Part shown: piece after piece, positions 45,650 through 55,870 of the stretch
How positions within the stretch are numbered: position 1 is the first letter of the stretch
How the letters are laid out: every line of letters starts with the position of its first letter
Origin: Dermanyssus gallinae
Taxonomy: Eukaryota > Arthropoda > Arachnida > Mesostigmata > Dermanyssidae
Reading direction: 5' to 3'
Length of the DNA: 64,000 nt
Assembly: GCA_003439945.1 (NCBI GenBank)
Contig: QVRM01006824.1
Location: 1 to 64,000 of the forward strand
Translations under genes and position numbers: made by a program
The notes under the pieces: model-generated
The model's database searches: none
Seen by the model: the letters and a program-made list of their open reading frames with translations, nothing else
What the model was told of the DNA's origin: nothing

Positions 45650-46300
45650 ATATTGCAATAACGCTAGCCGCGTATGGTATTCCTCTGCTGAAACGTAAAA
45701 CCTTTGTCTTTTCCGCGTTGATCTTATGTCTGTTGTCTTTTCGCAGTTTCATTAGGTTGTAGATAGATGATTACAAGATTATTTTAAAATGACTTAAACA
45801 TCGGCATAAAATGCAAAATAAGCTTTATGGTCATGCACTAGGTCTGCAAGTCCAGGTATGCACAAAATAAAAAAGAACTACTTAAGTTCCGATTGTTTGC
45901 ATGAAGGGTGTTTTACGTAGTGGTCGTCGTTCTTCCAAAGGTTATATTATACGTAAGTATAACAAGACGAATGTTAAAAGGTGCGCCCATTTTGCGGAAA
46001 CTTATCCACAGTGTATCTAGTAGACGGTCTCTTAGTGCACAAGCGAAAGCAGTCTGAAGATCGATAGAAGCAGCATAGGCCACTTCGTTCTAAGAAAAGC
46101 GATTTGACACATGGTTTAAGGCAAACGCAACGTTCCTTTTAATTATGCGCTTTAAAAGGGTTTCCATCTTGACTTCGCCTTGATTGAAATCTACACATTT
46201 TTCTACAATGTCTCGGTGTGGCAATATGACAACTCTCGTTAAAACATTTACCTACTTCTATTCATTTCTTAGTGGGTTTTAAGGTACTGATGTCCTTTAC
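45650..46300 (-). mobile_element. LINE RT fragment in the crb intron, minus strand
   Basis: On the minus strand AYAASIDLQTAFACALRDRL near 46,070 is the RT palm block. FAFYAD near 45,805 is a truncated catalytic core. INAEKTKVLRFSRG near 45,700 is the following block. Frames are broken between them. Confidence 0.55.
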
Positions 46301-46388
46301 AGAAGCAGCCATGGCTTTAGGACGCGTGCCGAGATTAGCCTAATGCGTTGTTCCTCATTTTTAGCCAGCCGAAAGAGTATGATTTGCG

Positions 46389-46600
46389 TTGCGGTTTTTT
46401 ATATATATATATAACCCAAATCAAACTCCTTCGGCTGGCTTCAAAGCGGAAGAATCAAGAAATATCGACAACATCTGGGTTGCCATTAGCCATGCTAGCC
46501 CAGATTTTCAGGAAGAAGAGATACTGCAGAAACTCCGCCCCGCCGGCGTTATCGAAGTCAAGTGCATGTATGTAAAACGACTGCGTGGCGACGTTCACTT
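46389..46600 (+). mobile_element. Possible LINE ORF1 (RRM-like) fragment
   Basis: The frame reads DNIWVAISHASPDFQEEEIL then QKLRPAGVIEVKCMYVKRLR. The pattern of a short strand, EEEIL helix and GVIEV strand resembles the RRM-like domain of some LINE ORF1 proteins. It could also be an unrecognised exon. The frame runs into the inverted repeat at 46,562. Confidence 0.3.
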
Positions 46601-46658
46601 CCGCCGACGTGTGGCGCGACAGCCGCAGCGCGTCGCCACGCAGTCGTTTTACATGCAC
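46562..46658. repeat. 97-bp hairpin (inverted repeat, 27-bp arms)
   Basis: The right arm (46,632-46,658) is the exact reverse complement of the left arm (46,562-46,592), except for a 4-base TATG insertion in the left arm. The loop is 39 bp and GC-rich. It lies in the last crb intron. Confidence 0.95.
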
Positions 46659-48535
46659 TTAATCTGGACATCCCGCCGAAAAATCTTAATTACTCCGCAA
46701 ACACAGTCCGCATTGCCATAAGTTTGGTATCAAAATGATCGTCATGAAATGCGCATAAATCGCATAAATATGTTAGTTTTGAGCGCTGTGGGTGATCGTA
46801 TGGCTATGATTTTGAGGTATTTGGTGTGAAAACTAATAAAGAACTTCATTTATGACGAATTCTCTTCTAAACGACCGTGTTGCATCTTCTGACCGGCCTT
46901 ATATGTTCTCCAGAAAAAGCAGAATTTTATCACGAACACGAGTCTCTGTTTAGTTTCTGTCTAGAAGTGGTTGTTTCGCAACAACACATTTTATGCTCTT
47001 ATGTCGAGCAAAAACACTAGTGTCACAAATTGTAGTCATTTCACTCTCACTCCGAAACAAGACTTCTCAGAGACCATGTTCCATTGGAAAAAACATTTGC
47101 TTTAACGAGCTCTACAATTCCCTATAATAGATGATCAATAAGTGATCAAAATTGCAGCACCCTGTATATAGGGCTCAGTGATTCATTTGCTATACACATG
47201 GCCAGTTTTACGTCTAGCTGTAAAATTGGTCATGTGCTGTGGCGCATATAGCTTTCCTCGTCCTATTTGAAGAGGTGAGGTTACCTTACCTTTACGTATT
47301 AGCTACTAGCCTTCGTCGCCTCTACCTCTTTTATCGCGCAAAATATTGTAGAAGAAAGGCATTATTTGGTGCTGCCAGTCGCCGTCTTCTTTTATCCTGC
47401 ATGTTTTTTGTTAGCTGTAGGGCTAACGGATGCATCCGCGAACGCGTCGCTGCTAGCGTGCTGTGTGTGATGCGTGGTGCTAGTCGTATTTGATGCATAG
47501 CATTCGTGTCCTCCCGCTGGTGTATCTGTACTACGTCAGCAATATTGCGCAAATGCCATATGGACTGTTCTACCTGGCACGCGGGCTAATGTAGCTAAGC
47601 TAATTGATTCTTCTACACATAGCCAGGATATCATCACGATATCGCTTCAGCAGATACCATCGCTTGTGCATATTTGTGTTGTTGTTACACAGCAGGTAGT
47701 ATAGCCACAAACTTTATGAATGTATTCAACAAGATTGCTTTTTCTGCCCATGTGAGACAATTGTTTGTGTTGAACCGTGTTGCAGTGGGCTTCAGAATAC
47801 TCACATATCCTTTTAAGTATGTTCTGCTCTCTTGACACTGAGAGCCGTGCGGTTTGCTGGCCAGAAGAATGTCCAAAATGAGTTCTGCTTGTGACGGCGT
47901 GAAGGTTCCCTCGGGGAAGCTGTCTTTAGCAAAGGCATCAATATTTAGTAAATATATACATCAAATATCAAGGTGAAGGTAAATAATGTGTAATGTCTTG
48001 GATGTAGCTCGTTGTGTGGTAAAAATATTGTGCCTGAAATTTACGAATGACATGACGTAGCTTCTTTTCCTTTTCAAGTAATTATTGCTACACCCTGCAC
48101 ACACGCATATACACATTAATTAAACCATTTATATATTACATAAAATAATATTTATAATTCATAATATATAATTCATTGAAATCGGGCTTGTGCAGTGCTT
48201 AGCCCGCATATGTAATATACTGGAAAGACGATGGTACCGGTTAACAGTAACGGCTTTTTGTAAGCCAGGTGCTCCAGGATTAATATGTAAAATGAGCGGA
48301 AATATAGAAAGTACTGGAATATTAATGACCGAAGGCTCCTCAGGCACCTACTAACGTGGATCTACATGGAATAGTTTAGGCAGGATTATTGCCCAGTGTA
48401 TCTTGTTTTAACACCAGACGTGAAATAAAGTTTGTGGCGTAGGAAATTAGTTGCCTCTATTCTGTCTGTAAGCCTGTCTGTTTTTATTTATAAAGGACTG
48501 CCAATTATAGTGCGATTCGTACTAAATCCGTAACA

Positions 48536-48580
48536 AGCTACCGGTCATGTACTCACCAGTGGAGCACATGACCGGTAGCT
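48536..48580. repeat. 45-bp hairpin (15-bp perfect arms, 15-bp loop)
   Basis: AGCTACCGGTCATGT and its reverse complement ACATGACCGGTAGCT flank a 15-base loop, 280 bp upstream of the last crb exon. Confidence 0.95.
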
Positions 48581-48860
48581 AACGCTACTTATGGTGAAGT
48601 CTTTTTTATAAACACTTACCTGGGGCTAAAATTGCCAAGTACTAAAGAACATATGCCAGAATTGTGTTTTACAAGAAAGCACGTTTCATGCCTGCCGCTT
48701 ATAATTTCTCAGCGATGATGCTTATGATATATATTTGATTTAAAATTCAAAGGTAACAACCTTTCCCGTCTGCTTATATGACGTGGCCGTAAAAATCTCT
48801 AATATTAGCGCTTGGGTCTTGCTCGTTCTCTGTTATTTCTTCTGATGACTGTTATTACAG

Positions 48861-48936
48861 AGAGGAAGAGTCAAGAGGCCGCCGGCTGGAACTCAGCCAG
48901 GTTCTTAAACCGCCTCCACTGGAACGACTTATCTAG
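48861..48936 (+). CDS. crb: crumbs: last exon, PDZ-binding ERLI terminus
   Basis: After the acceptor TTATTACAG the first base completes the Lys codon split by the intron. The exon then encodes EEESRGRRLELSQV and LKPPPLERLI followed by TAG at 48,934. LKPPPxERLI at the very C-terminus is the signature of Crumbs, where ERLI binds the PDZ domain of Stardust/PALS1. An acidic residue stands where the fly FERM-binding region has its conserved Glu. The residue before ERLI is Leu where fly and vertebrate proteins have Glu. Exact phase agreement with the previous exon makes the join firm, although no transcript was available. Confidence 0.93.
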
Positions 48937-49566
48937 CGGTCGCTCTAAATTGATGGATCGCATGAATGGTGCACAAAGATACTTTCAAGGATGCATGAGG
49001 CGGAGTGAACGCATGAATGGAACAGCCTGGCTTCCATTCATCCGGCTGATCGCGCCGTGGCAGCGACGCGAACAACATGTAAACATCGAAAACGGTCCAG
49101 GCGTATACTAGAAGGTAGCGCGACGCTACATTGTAAAACTACGCCTAATCATTCTGCAAGTGCCGGTAGCGTATGGGCCTAATAATTGGGACTATTCGGT
49201 AGTTATACCTTTTATAAGATATTTTTTGGTTATTAGAGTACTGGCAAAGCATTTTAATCACTTTTACCGCACTTGTACTATTTTAACCCAAATTGTTGGA
49301 TCTTAATTTCATTGGAAATGCGCATATGTCGCATCTTGTGTTAAAGTTCTGGTTATTACTAGCCAATTTTCCCGACACAAATTTCAAAATGAGGATGGGC
49401 CTTTTGAAGCAAACCGCCAGGCGGTTAAGTCAAATACTTTATAGCAACTGGCCCTAAGTTACTTAAACACTGGGTATGACACCTAGTCATTGTAAAGTCA
49501 AATTAATATGTCAATAATTAATACTTTTGAACATATTTATATATACGTAACACTATATAAATGCAA

Positions 49567-49570
<4 letters not shown>

Positions 49571-49634
<64 letters not shown>
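49571..49634. repeat. (TA)n microsatellite
   Basis: About 32 TA units, the longest uninterrupted tract in the window. Confidence 0.95.
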
Positions 49635-49638
<4 letters not shown>

Positions 49639-50264
49639 GAAATGCGCTTCGACTACACTCAGTGTGTAATTATTAATGTTAAAAACGTTATTTATTTTGC
49701 AGTGAATTATGAAGTTTTGCGCTCTAAAAAGTGAAGACTGGTCCTTAAAGTGGTTTTTTTTATACTGAGGGCCTTATATATATATATATATAATATTTAA
49801 ATTTCTGCTTTCACATTGCTGAAGAAATCACCATGCTAAATAAGGACAAGCAAATCTCGTGATACATTCATTATATAATGCTAATCGTACGGGCATATCT
49901 ATGAAACTTTCATGTATATAGGTTATGCAATAGGCAATAAACAATAGAGAATTCTTCGCAGCGTTTAGCTAGCATCGTTTGTTCATAACACACTGTACAA
50001 TCCTGGTTTTAATATGTAGCAGGTTGGTATCGCAATAATAGTGGAGTCTTAAAGAGTCACATTTAAAAACAAGCAAACGCACGAATGTAAAATATTTATA
50101 AGGTTTTTTTATTATTTAAATGTAGTTAAAAACCTTACAGGGCACCACCATCTATCTTGTTATCCATTTGGACAAATGACGTTAGTACACACTGTGCAAA
50201 GCCGTGGGAGTTTATCCTACACCTAGCATAATCATTATAGTCAGTTCAGGCTTATATCGCTCCC

Positions 50265-50265
<1 letters not shown>

Positions 50266-50305
<40 letters not shown>
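50266..50305. repeat. (TA)n microsatellite
   Basis: About 20 TA units. Confidence 0.95.
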
Positions 50306-50308
<3 letters not shown>

Positions 50309-50785
50309 CGTCATTTATTTAATTTTTTCTACATATTTATATTATGTAGGTAGCATAATATACCTGACTATTTTGTGGATTATTGAGAGAGTTTAAATTG
50401 TTCTACGCATTTTCAGTTAATTCACTAGCCAGTTGTTTCGTATTCCAACAAATATGCAGGCATATCCAGCGGTCGTATTTGTGAAAATACGACCCATATA
50501 TAGGCAGCTATCCTCTCAGTTTGAGAGAGGCTATAAGAAAAGTGCAAGCTTACTTGCAGCGTCAGCACATCACCGGAATGAACTGAGGTGTTGTGGCAGA
50601 AAACGGAAAACTGTATTGCATCGCCTAAGATTTGTGGCGTGTATTAAACGTATCAAACGCACTGCCAAATAAATAGCTGCCAAATAGACAGATCCTGCAG
50701 CTATCAAGTGAACGCCGCGCTGCGGGCTGTCGGCCATCACGCTCGACCGCTCGAATGCACTTCAGAAATGGCGTCTTAAGCCTGT

Positions 50786-50791
50786 AATAAA
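50786..50791 (+). promoter_or_regulatory. Candidate polyadenylation signal
   Basis: AATAAA on the crb strand, 1.85 kb after the stop codon. An alternative lies at 51,361-51,366. Neither is proven. Confidence 0.25.
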
Positions 50792-52668
50792 GTTAGCTTA
50801 AAATTTATAGATAGCGTTTTCGAAATGAGCGATGAAGATAGGGTTTGGACACGGAAAGCTTGTTTTGTATGCTTTTTTAAGTAATATGTACCCTACTGGA
50901 ACACGCCACGTTTCGTCATTCGTCGAAGCGATGACCAGTGAAGCACGGGGCGGCTGGCAAAAGCACGCAGTCAGGCGAATGCGTGAACAATACTGCGGCT
51001 GGCTCCCTGCTTTGCTTAGCACGCCAGAAAAATATGCTCAATAACGAGAAACACGATTGCCCAAATAATCACAAGATCTCTAGACTGCTCTAGCTACAAC
51101 TGCTTAGACACCAGCGATCGACAGATATTAGCCCTGGCTCATTTGCAGGCCGCTTTTTTTAATCAAAAGTATTGGTGGAAATAAAAATTCTTGATAGAAA
51201 CACCGGGCGTTCACTATGATTTAGTACTGATCTTTCTGTGCAACTGTCCGACGCGCAATCTACCGGCCAGCGATGAAGACAAGTTAGCAATTTGTATTAA
51301 CACAGCGAAGACCGTGTTTCTCTTATATGAGTTTGGTAGTGTTTGTACTCTGAGCGATTGAATAAAGTTCCGTTAAATATGTTTGTCATGAATGGTCTTA
51401 GAAAGCGACAATTTGCGATTCAGTAGGTTTTAGCAAACAAATGACTGTTTCAGATAATTTCCTCTGTTTTACGACCAAGCACATAAAAATGTCCCGACTA
51501 AGGGCATTTGCTGCTTTCGAAAATTAAAATGCGAATTTAGATCCTGTATTCAACTCTGTTTCAGGCGTTCAGCAGGGCGTGACGCGCGTGCTAATGACAT
51601 TTCAAAAATGTGCTTTTCCCGTAGCCTTATAGAAGCGGTGCGCTTTAAAATCGCTGTCTTCACTCAGTCGATTTCACGTAGGTTTTCGTAAATCGTATAT
51701 GGTGCAAACCTCTTCACGCCAAAAGAGATAATTGAACAAAATTTAATACGGATTTATAATATTGTGAGAAGTTTTTGTCTATTTTCTAAATGTTTTCTAT
51801 GAGCACAATGGCCGCCGCTGCTTTAGCCCTTTTCTCTTGAAGGTGCCTTGTAAAACTAAGCTTGTGTGTAAGGATGACTCTGAGGTATGCAAAATATGAC
51901 ATTAGTTCTACGCGAATTCCGTTTATCTAGAGCTATTTGTTCTCGTGAGCGCATGGCCGTCTTGATGTTTCGTTTTAGTAAAATTGCTAATACAAACTAT
52001 GTTATGGCAAATTATGTCATAACAAAGTTTTGCACGGATCTAATTTTAGGCAGTTTTATGTATATATATATATATATATATTTTTTTTTTTTTGTAAATT
52101 CTTTCTTACTAAGTTTCGCGTCGAATGTCAGGTGTAGCGCGCACTTTGTACTCGAGAAATATAGCCAAAAATGCCAAGACCGTTGAAGATACAAACTTAT
52201 GGGACACTGCCACACACCGGTATATTAATAAAAACTTCTGTATCTCTTCTCTTGGATTTGAGAATGCACGATGCTCATGCGTCACTTGCAGCTTGCGTGG
52301 CTAGTGTAGGACCCACAAACCCACTAAACCCAGATCCCTCCCTACCCTTGGTAATACTTGGCATTTCTTCGAAACCGAGGGAGAGACGTTCTTGCAATAT
52401 CCTATCATATATGCAGCTATGTCTTCGCCTATCTTTCTGTGTTTACATGCATCCAGATAGGGGGTTTATGCCAGGGTATTCACCATCCTAAAGGGGTGCA
52501 TCAAGACCTTGAAGGTCTGGCTGCACCTCCATTGACTCCTCATCCTTAAAATAGAACAAATAGCAACATTCGGTATATCACTTATATGGGACATTTGAGG
52601 GCTTTGAAACTTATACTTTAAAGTGGACGGAAAAATTAAAGGGAATCGATTTAGGAATATATATTACG
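50792..52668. other. Intergenic, nothing recognised
   Basis: There are short open frames only (for example 50,832-51,044 and 52,171-52,491), with no domain. A (TA)10 run followed by T13 is at 52,061-52,093. The last bases before 52,669 belong to the LINE into which the LTR element inserted. Confidence 0.4.
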
Positions 52669-53001
52669 TGTCAGGGCCTAAACTGGGTTACTAGAAGGAA
52701 GACACGGATATTGACCACCACGGCTGAGGTTTTATTCCATCCGACTCCTTTACTACTTCGGTACAACACCGCCTCTCCGGCCTCTCTCAGCACACTCTGT
52801 TCCTTCTTCGACCGCGACTCAACACTAACCGTCTTCACTCACTGTAGTGTCGTCCGTTATATCGACTCCAGATTCAAACCCCCGCTGTTGCTGCCGCCGT
52901 AGCGCTTTCTCCGCTAAGTCCGCCGCTACTAGCAATGGTCGCTAAGCTGTCTCTTTCAGCCTATATAGGCGCTTATAACAATGCCACTCTACAGTCTTAC
53001 A
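52669..53001 (-). repeat. 3' LTR of the gag-only element
   Basis: 333 bp, starting TG and ending CA on the minus strand. AATAAA on the minus strand is at 52,731-52,736, near the LTR end. A TATA-like CCTATATAGG lies near 52,960-52,970. Confidence 0.9.
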
Positions 53002-53171
53002 TTCGGCCGCTCTGCTACAGTCGCTGCCCTCAGCGACAATAACCTATTATCGCTTAAGTTTACACATTCATTCTTTTATAGTCTCTCTTGCGAAATGAGC
53101 GAAAATACCTATTAACATGATTATTTCCGGCACTGGACAACCGTGCCGTCCCCTAAGATAATTAATATCTA

Positions 53172-53396
53172 TTAACGGTAACGTTCCGGCTTCCTACGGG
53201 CTCGTTGCGGGTTCAATCTTGGGATGGTGTCCTGTTGCGTGAACGCCTCGTCACCCCCGACATCTGTAGCTATTTCAGCTGCTCCCGCTAGACTGGCGCG
53301 GGACTCCTGATCTGCCGCGATCTCGCTGTCTGTGTCGCCTGCATTGATCGCATTATCCTCTTCGTCGACATCGTTTTTTTTCGATTTAAGTTGCAT
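53172..53396 (-). pseudogene. Residual C-terminal pol tail
   Basis: A 74-codon acidic frame ends PRLNPQRARRKPERYR. Basic R-x-x-R-x-x-P-x-R-Y endings are common at the C-terminus of Ty3/gypsy integrase. It lies in the same frame as gag, separated only by the gag stop (TAA at 53,436) and about a dozen codons. I infer that almost all of pol was deleted between gag and this tail. Confidence 0.45.
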
Positions 53397-53435
53397 TTCC
53401 AGCAGGGTAACGCAGTCCCGGGGATCCTCCTCTCT

Positions 53436-55232
53436 TTATGTAACAGCGTAACAATAAAAATTAGTAACAATTAGTAAAAAACAACAATTAGTAACAATTA
53501 GTTCCCGCATGTATTTGCGCTCGTTCTGGATGACGATGTCTCTCATATTGCTCCCCTCGCGCAATACAAGCAGTTCGCGCTCGAGTTCGGCGCGATCGGA
53601 AACTGTTCGCATTGGGCTCGGCACGCCGACGGATCGCTCGAGTGTAGCAAACTGCTTTCGAAGTCGCTTGTCCACTTCTTTGCCGCGCTCGCATTCGGCC
53701 TTCTCTCGTTCAAGATGGCCATTCGGCGAGGCCATTTCCGTCTCGGCCACGACAGCGTTTAGCTGGTGGGACTCGCCGAGCACAAGGAACATCTCGTTCT
53801 TAAGGCGCGAATTGTACTCGCCAATGATTTTCTTGAAGCGACTGCGCAGTTTGTCTATCCGTGCCTCATACGCCGACACCAACTCCTCAATGGCCTCCTT
53901 ATGTTGAGATCGGGCCTCCTGAGCTTGATCTTCATATAAACGGCGAATTTTGTCGATTTCCTTCTCGACCTGTGTTGCAGTCTGCTGGGCCGTCTCAGCA
54001 CGGCTACGCTCTCTCTGTGCTTCTTTGTTGGCGGTGGTAACCTCTTTGGTCAGCTGCAGCAATCGCGCCTGCAAATGATCGACCTGACACGGCGACCCAG
54101 TCTCATCTTTCACCACAACAGCGCATGCTTCACTGCCGGTAGCCTGTACTCGGACGAAGTTAACAGTGCGATGACGCAGCGTCACTTCATGTTGTCGACC
54201 GCTGCCCACTTGACTCACATCGGCGGTAGTACAATTTATCGCGTAATGGCCGCGTTGGTTGCATCGGAAGCAGCGTATTAAAGCATCCCGATCTGCTCTG
54301 CCACTCTCACAATCAGAGTTCACGGTCTGGCCGCCACTCAGTGGACCCAGTCGCTGTTGTTGTCGTTCTTGCTGAGGTTCCTGCTGCCGTACGCCACCCT
54401 TGACGGTTCTCCCGCGCATTTCGAAGTTAAACTGCCTCGGCGCTCTCATCTGTTGCTGTTGTTGTATCAGCGTCGGGCACCTGTCTCTGCGATGTCTTGC
54501 CTGTCGGCATTCATAACAGACCGGTTCAGGCCTGGCCCCTCCACCTGCGGCACCGCCCACTCTAGTCGCGCCGCCAACGATCATAGTCCGACGCCGGGTC
54601 TGCAATTCCATCGCGTCTTCTATGTCATGAATCAATGCGGATATGCTGCTATGTTGACGAGCAGCAATACCCTGTATCACAACTTCGAACTCTGGACACA
54701 GTCTGGCCAACACCCTAGCCTTGATTTCACCGGTCGATAATGATAGTTTTAACGCCAGTGCTTCAACTCTGCGTGCGAAGCAACCCAACGACTCCTGTCG
54801 TTGCTGCGTACACGAGACCAGTTGGTCTATCAGGCGGTTTCTATTCAACTCACGAGTAAACGCTTCCTTCCACGCTTCGTAGGACTCGCAGCCATGTCCA
54901 TGCGTTGAGTGCCAAATACGTGCTTCACCGACAAGCTTGTTGATGATCACCCGACGGGTCTCACTCCATGACCATCCGCCGGTCTCCTTCGCGATCTCAA
55001 ACAGCCGGATCCATTCCTCCGCTGTGATGCCATCGCTTTCTGGGAACGTCTCCACTTGGCCACTGACGTCGCTGGCCGTCTCGATCCGCATTGCCACGCT
55101 CGATTCAGTCCCCTTCTTTGTCGTCAACTGGGTCACCATAGCCTGCGTAGCATCTGCCATCGCCTTCATCGAACTCATCATTTCGGCCCGCATCTCCATA
55201 GTTATCGGCGTCCCGCCGGCGTTCGTAGCCAT
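53436..55232 (-). CDS. Ty3/gypsy-type Gag protein
   Basis: An intact 598-codon frame starts at ATG 55,232. Residues 60-215 form the retrotransposon gag (capsid-like) domain, with EEWIRLFEIAKETGGWSW and LVGEARIWH. Two zinc knuckles follow at residues 239-252 (CYECRQARHRRDRC) and 321-334 (CFRCNQRGHYAINC), separated by a Gln-rich stretch. Residues 380-540 are charged and likely coiled coil. The last 20 residues (IVTNCCFLLIVTN ...) come from a duplicated AT-rich 17-mer and look foreign to the protein. Gag packages element RNA into particles. Conservation of the frame despite 3% LTR divergence suggests it stayed useful for mobilisation or simply has not decayed. Confidence 0.9.
   Translation of the reverse strand: MATNAGGTPITMEMRAEMMSSMKAMADATQAMVTQLTTKKGTESSVAMRIETASDVSGQVETFPESDGITAEEWIRLFEIAKETGGWSWSETRRVIINKLVGEARIWHSTHGHGCESYEAWKEAFTRELNRNRLIDQLVSCTQQRQESLGCFARRVEALALKLSLSTGEIKARVLARLCPEFEVVIQGIAARQHSSISALIHDIEDAMELQTRRRTMIVGGATRVGGAAGGGARPEPVCYECRQARHRRDRCPTLIQQQQQMRAPRQFNFEMRGRTVKGGVRQQEPQQERQQQRLGPLSGGQTVNSDCESGRADRDALIRCFRCNQRGHYAINCTTADVSQVGSGRQHEVTLRHRTVNFVRVQATGSEACAVVVKDETGSPCQVDHLQARLLQLTKEVTTANKEAQRERSRAETAQQTATQVEKEIDKIRRLYEDQAQEARSQHKEAIEELVSAYEARIDKLRSRFKKIIGEYNSRLKNEMFLVLGESHQLNAVVAETEMASPNGHLEREKAECERGKEVDKRLRKQFATLERSVGVPSPMRTVSDRAELERELLVLREGSNMRDIVIQNERKYMRELIVTNCCFLLIVTNFYCYAVT
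53459..53502. repeat. 17-bp direct repeat at the gag 3' end
   Basis: AATTAGTAACAATTAGT occurs at 53,459-53,475 and 53,486-53,502, separated by 10 bp. It could be filler DNA from the event that removed pol. Confidence 0.8.
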
Positions 55233-55537
55233 CTCTGTACCGGCACCGGTCTTGCTCGATAACCTTAACTTCTTGCTGCCACTGCAACACTGCGTGCGCG
55301 CTCGCCTCTTCCACGACCCGCGTCGACTAGTCCACGAACACCCGGTCGATCTTCACTCGCGACGACTTAACCTCACCGCAGCAGCAGCAACCTAAACAGC
55401 GACTCTGCCTGCAGCACCACACTCAGTCCTGTTTAGCACTATTCCACCTTGCTGCTCTTCACCGTGGACTCGACACCTTCATTGTGCCTTTCGATCAATC
55501 TGGTCCGTGTTGCCTCTCAAAAACCCCACTTCTGAAC

Positions 55538-55870
55538 TGTCAGGGCCTAAACTGGGTTACTAGGAGGAAGACACGGATATTGACCACCACGGCTGAGGTT
55601 TTATTCCATCCGACTCATTTACTACTTCGGTACAACACCGCCTCTCCGGCCTCTCTCAGCACACTCTCTTCCTTCTTCGACCGGGACTCAACACTAGCTG
55701 TCTTCACTCACTGTAGTTTCGTCCGTTATATCGACTCCAGATTCAAACCCCCGCAGTTGCTGCCGCCGTAGCGCTTTCTCCGCTAAGTCCGCCGCTACTA
55801 GCAACGGTCGCTAAGCTGTCTCTCTCAACCTATATAGGCGCTTATAACAATGCCACTCTACAGTCTTACA
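55538..55870 (-). repeat. 5' LTR of the gag-only element
   Basis: 333 bp, with 11 differences from the 3' LTR by manual alignment. The AATAAA equivalent is at 55,600-55,605 (minus). No canonical TGG-starting primer-binding site touches its inner edge. GTTCAGAAGTGGGG is found there instead. Confidence 0.9.

Larger units (their letters stand above)
44250..48860 (+). other. crb: Last intron of crumbs
   Basis: It starts GTGAGC and ends TTATTACAG, 4,611 bp, phase 2. It holds LINE fragments (45,000-45,460 plus; 45,650-46,300 minus; 46,389-46,600 plus), two inverted repeats (46,562-46,658 and 48,536-48,580) and otherwise AT-rich sequence with no gene. Confidence 0.85.
48937..50791 (+). other. Probable crb 3' UTR and downstream sequence
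   Basis: No further coding sequence follows the TAG in frame. AATAAA occurs at 50,786-50,791 (TGTAATAAAG) and again at 51,361-51,366. Either could end the transcript. The stretch contains (TA)n at 49,571-49,634, 49,775-49,792 and 50,266-50,305. The small open frame 50,433-50,672 has no recognisable domain. Confidence 0.35.
52669..55870 (-). mobile_element. Gag-only LTR retrotransposon (non-autonomous)
   Basis: Two 333-bp direct repeats (52,669-53,001 and 55,538-55,870) bound a 2,536-bp interior in minus orientation. On that strand the LTRs start TGTAAGACTG and end CCCTGACA. TACG is present on both outer sides (52,665-52,668 and 55,871-55,874) as a 4-bp target-site duplication. The interior has one long gag and only a short tail resembling the end of gypsy pol. 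Protease, RT, RNase H and integrase core are all missing. LTRs differ at 11 of 333 positions, so the insertion is older than the BEL copy. It would depend on enzymes of another element. Confidence 0.9.

Noticed and set aside
48812..49111. 99-codon open frame over the last crb exon
   Set aside because: It is in a different frame from the ERLI coding sequence and has no domain.
50433..51044. Two small open frames downstream of crb
   Set aside because: No recognisable domain, and they lie within the likely 3' UTR or just beyond it.
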